Source of the DNA: JBBQXY01 sp038209195
GTDB lineage: Bacteria > Chloroflexota > Ktedonobacteria > Ktedonobacterales > Ktedonobacteraceae
Assembly: GCA_038209195.1 (NCBI GenBank)
Contig: JBBQXY010000007.1
Location: 1 to 64,000, forward strand
DNA length: 64,000 nucleotides
Reading direction: 5' to 3'
Shown here: positions 62,203 to 64,000 of the stretch, in pieces
Numbering within the stretch: position 1 is the stretch's first letter
Layout of the letters: the number at the start of each line of letters is the position of its first letter
Notes under the pieces: model-generated
What the model was told of the DNA's origin: nothing
What the model saw: only the letters and a program-made list of their open reading frames with translations
Database searches by the model: none
Translations under genes and position numbers: made by a program

Positions 62203-63687
62203 TTATGCCAAACGGGCTATTGCTTGATCGATACGAGCCATGCTGCGCTCGCGACCGAGCACTTCCATCATTTCAAACAAAGGTGGCGTGGCAGCGCGTC
62301 CGCTGACGGCAACACGAATGGTGCCAAACAGTTGCCCCGGCTTGAGGCTCATGGTAGTTGCCAGTTCACGCATGGCGGGTTCCATCACGCTGTGCTCCCA
62401 CGATGTCAGGCTATTGAGTAGATCAAGCGTCTGCACCAGAGCAGCGTGCGTGCGTGACGCATCCATGCCTTTTTGTATGAGCATGGATGTTTCGTAGCCG
62501 AGATCATCGCTGTAGAAAAACGAAACAACATGTGCAGCCTCGCCCAGTGTCTTTAACCGCTCGTGTTCCAGGTGTAGTACTCGCTCGGTATACTCGCGGT
62601 CTATTGGACGCCGAATGCTGTCTGGTAGACCACCATCGGCCTCTGGTCGCTCCATAAAGGGAATCGTTCGACTGACCAACTCCTCTAACGACAACTGGCG
62701 AATGTAATAGCCGTTCATCCAGAGCAGTTTATCAGCGTCGTAGATGCCGCCTGAAAGGCCCATCCGCTCTAACGAGAAGTTCTTGATCAGCTCCTCCGTC
62801 GTGAATATCTCGGTTTTATCGTCATAAGACCAGCCTAGCAGTGCCAGGAAATTAAACACCGCCTCCGGTAGATAGCCTTGTTGCTGGAAATCGCCCCATG
62901 CAGGCGCACCGCGCCGTTTGCTGAGCTTCTTCTTATCCTTGCCCAGAATATTGGGGACATGGTAGATGAGTGGCTCTTCCCAGCCCAGAGCCTGATAAAT
63001 TTGTACGTGCCGTGGTGCGCTGGAAATCCATTCTTCGCCGCGCAAGACATGGGTAATCTCCATCATATGATCATCGACAATATGCGCGAGATGATAGGTG
63101 GGCAAGCCATCCGTCTTGAGTATGACCGTATCATCGATATCGCTATTCTTAAAGGTAACGGTACCGCGCAGACCATCACGCACGACGGTCTCGCCCTCCA
63201 ATGGCATCGTAAAGCGTACGACCCACGTCTGCCCAGCCGCCTCGTTAGCAGTTCGCTCCTCGTCGGTCAGGTAGCGACAATGGCGATCATAGCGCGGCGG
63301 AAGTTTCTGTGCCTCCTGCTCTTTGCGCATCCTGTCCAATCGCTCTGGCGTGCAGTAGCAGCGATAGGCGTGACCGGAGGCGATCAGTTGATGGGCATAC
63401 TGCTGATAGAGGGCTTTGCGCTCGGTCTGATAGTAAGGGCCAAAGGGGCCACCATATAACGGCCCTTCGTCAATATCCATCCCCAGCCATTGGAGACCTT
63501 CAATGAGGTTATCAACCGCGCCTTCCACGGTTCGTGCAACGTCTGTATCTTCAATGCGCAGGATAAACTGTCCTCCGCAGTGGCGTGCATAGAGCCAGCT
63601 AAACAGGGCGGTACGAAAGCCGCCAATATGCTGAAAGCCGGTGGGACTAGGAGCATAGCGCAGACGTACCATCTTACCGTGTGGCAT
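62203..63687 (-). CDS. gltX: Glutamyl-tRNA synthetase
   Basis: The 494-residue class I synthetase charges tRNA-Glu. The N-terminal motif is RYAPSPTGFQHIGG and the second is KKLSKRRGAP. RIEDTDVART and HVLRGEEWISSAPRH are also typical. No zinc-binding Cys cluster is obvious beyond YRCYCTPERL. ATG 63687 is favoured by GGAGG 8 bases upstream; an ATG at 63726 has a weaker GAAGGG. It ends before a 20 bp hairpin. Confidence 0.92.
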   Translation of the reverse strand: MPHGKMVRLRYAPSPTGFQHIGGFRTALFSWLYARHCGGQFILRIEDTDVARTVEGAVDNLIEGLQWLGMDIDEGPLYGGPFGPYYQTERKALYQQYAHQLIASGHAYRCYCTPERLDRMRKEQEAQKLPPRYDRHCRYLTDEERTANEAAGQTWVVRFTMPLEGETVVRDGLRGTVTFKNSDIDDTVILKTDGLPTYHLAHIVDDHMMEITHVLRGEEWISSAPRHVQIYQALGWEEPLIYHVPNILGKDKKKLSKRRGAPAWGDFQQQGYLPEAVFNFLALLGWSYDDKTEIFTTEELIKNFSLERMGLSGGIYDADKLLWMNGYYIRQLSLEELVSRTIPFMERPEADGGLPDSIRRPIDREYTERVLHLEHERLKTLGEAAHVVSFFYSDDLGYETSMLIQKGMDASRTHAALVQTLDLLNSLTSWEHSVMEPAMRELATTMSLKPGQLFGTIRVAVSGRAATPPLFEMMEVLGRERSMARIDQAIARLA

Positions 63688-63944
63688 TGCCTGCTCCTCC
63701 TTTGAATGCTGCTCAACTTGTGTCATGAAAACAACCCTTCTCTTCTTCAACACGAAATGTATTGCCTTATTCTAACATAGCATGCCAACGATGTGTAGGA
63801 GGATAGAAAGACCTTCCCGCTATTATCATTCTACCCGTTGTGTGGTATCTTAGAATGACTGGCCTAGATACGATGTATGAACACGCGAACGTAGAATACA
63901 GCGAAGCATGATGAAAGCACACGCCAATATATGAAGGTGAATGT

Positions 63945-64000
63945 ATGAGCAAAGCGCGAGCAATGCTACGTCGATACAAGGAAGTGAAACTTCTATCCTG
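63945..64000 (+). CDS. Start of an unknown gene running off the window
   Basis: ATG 63945 follows AAGGTGA and opens a frame (MSKARAMLRRYKEVKLLS) with no stop to the end of the window. It is too short to assign. Confidence 0.4.
   Translation, partial: MSKARAMLRRYKEVKLLS

Noticed and set aside
62878..63459. 193-codon frame opposite gltX
   Set aside because: gltX has full synthetase motifs over this region, and the opposite frame has none.
1..64000. tRNA and rRNA genes
   Set aside because: Reading both strands for T-loop and anticodon-arm patterns gave no candidate I could support.

Overview
The window looks like a stretch of chromosome from a Gram-positive-type, filamentous soil member of the Chloroflexota, most likely class Ktedonobacteria. 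This is inferred from gene content, since no rRNA is present. The supporting families are a zinc-ribbon/WD40 Ser/Thr kinase, a TPR-CHAT protein beside an ECF-like sigma factor, deazaflavin (F420)-type nitroreductases and a luciferase-like oxidoreductase, a tricorn protease, a sedolisin, a DUF6483-like protein, and an IS200/IS605 element. Gene density is high, most genes have a clear Shine-Dalgarno site, and GTG and TTG starts are used. I saw no rRNA, tRNA, prophage or CRISPR array.

Layout. 1-3.3 kb: the end of a bimodular ALDH16-like aldehyde dehydrogenase, a DinD-like protein, a MOSC-like protein and what looks like a chemoreceptor remnant. 3.6-8.4 kb: a three-gene cassette of sigma factor, double zinc-finger (anti-sigma-like) protein and TPR-CHAT protease-like protein. 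8.5-14.1 kb: hutF, then a complete-looking acetoin dehydrogenase set acoA-acoB-acoC-acoX without its E3 gene. 14.3-25.2 kb: a GT-C membrane glycosyltransferase, F420-type oxidoreductases, an orphan HicB, a tricorn protease, an FKBP, a membrane protein and the WD40 kinase. 25.3-28.7 kb: a two-component operon of sensor kinase, response regulator and receiver-kinase hybrid. 29-33.9 kb: an S9 peptidase, a YhdH-type reductase and leuA. leuA is preceded by a promoter, an Ile/Val-rich leader ORF and an intrinsic terminator, which look like a branched-chain amino acid attenuator. 34.6-43 kb: a cyclase, a pentapeptide-repeat membrane protein, a second F420-type nitroreductase, a sedolisin lipoprotein, an amidohydrolase, an alpha/beta hydrolase and a cysteine-cluster protein. 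43-50.8 kb: a BadF-type kinase, CheB, a CheB-CheR-PAS fusion, an XRE-TPR regulator and a HEAT-like protein. 50.9-57.8 kb: efp, an MFS exporter, and a minus-strand envelope cluster (UXS-like epimerase, O-antigen ligase, flippase-like protein, ybeY, dgkA-like). 58-64 kb: an ornithine cyclodeaminase homologue, a CPBP protease, the IS200/IS605 element, a DUF6483-like gene, gltX and the start of one more gene.

Themes. Peptide and amino-acid use is prominent (tricorn, S9, sedolisin, prolidase-like amidohydrolase, HutF), as is signalling (sigma/CHAT cassette, WD40 kinase, three-gene two-component operon, CheB/CheR proteins). Several gene ends carry 20-31 bp perfect inverted repeats with unrelated sequences, and a dispersed three-hairpin repeat occurs in at least two places. 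The most attractive unexplained system is the sigma/zinc-finger/TPR-CHAT cassette, which could be a protease-gated transcription switch.
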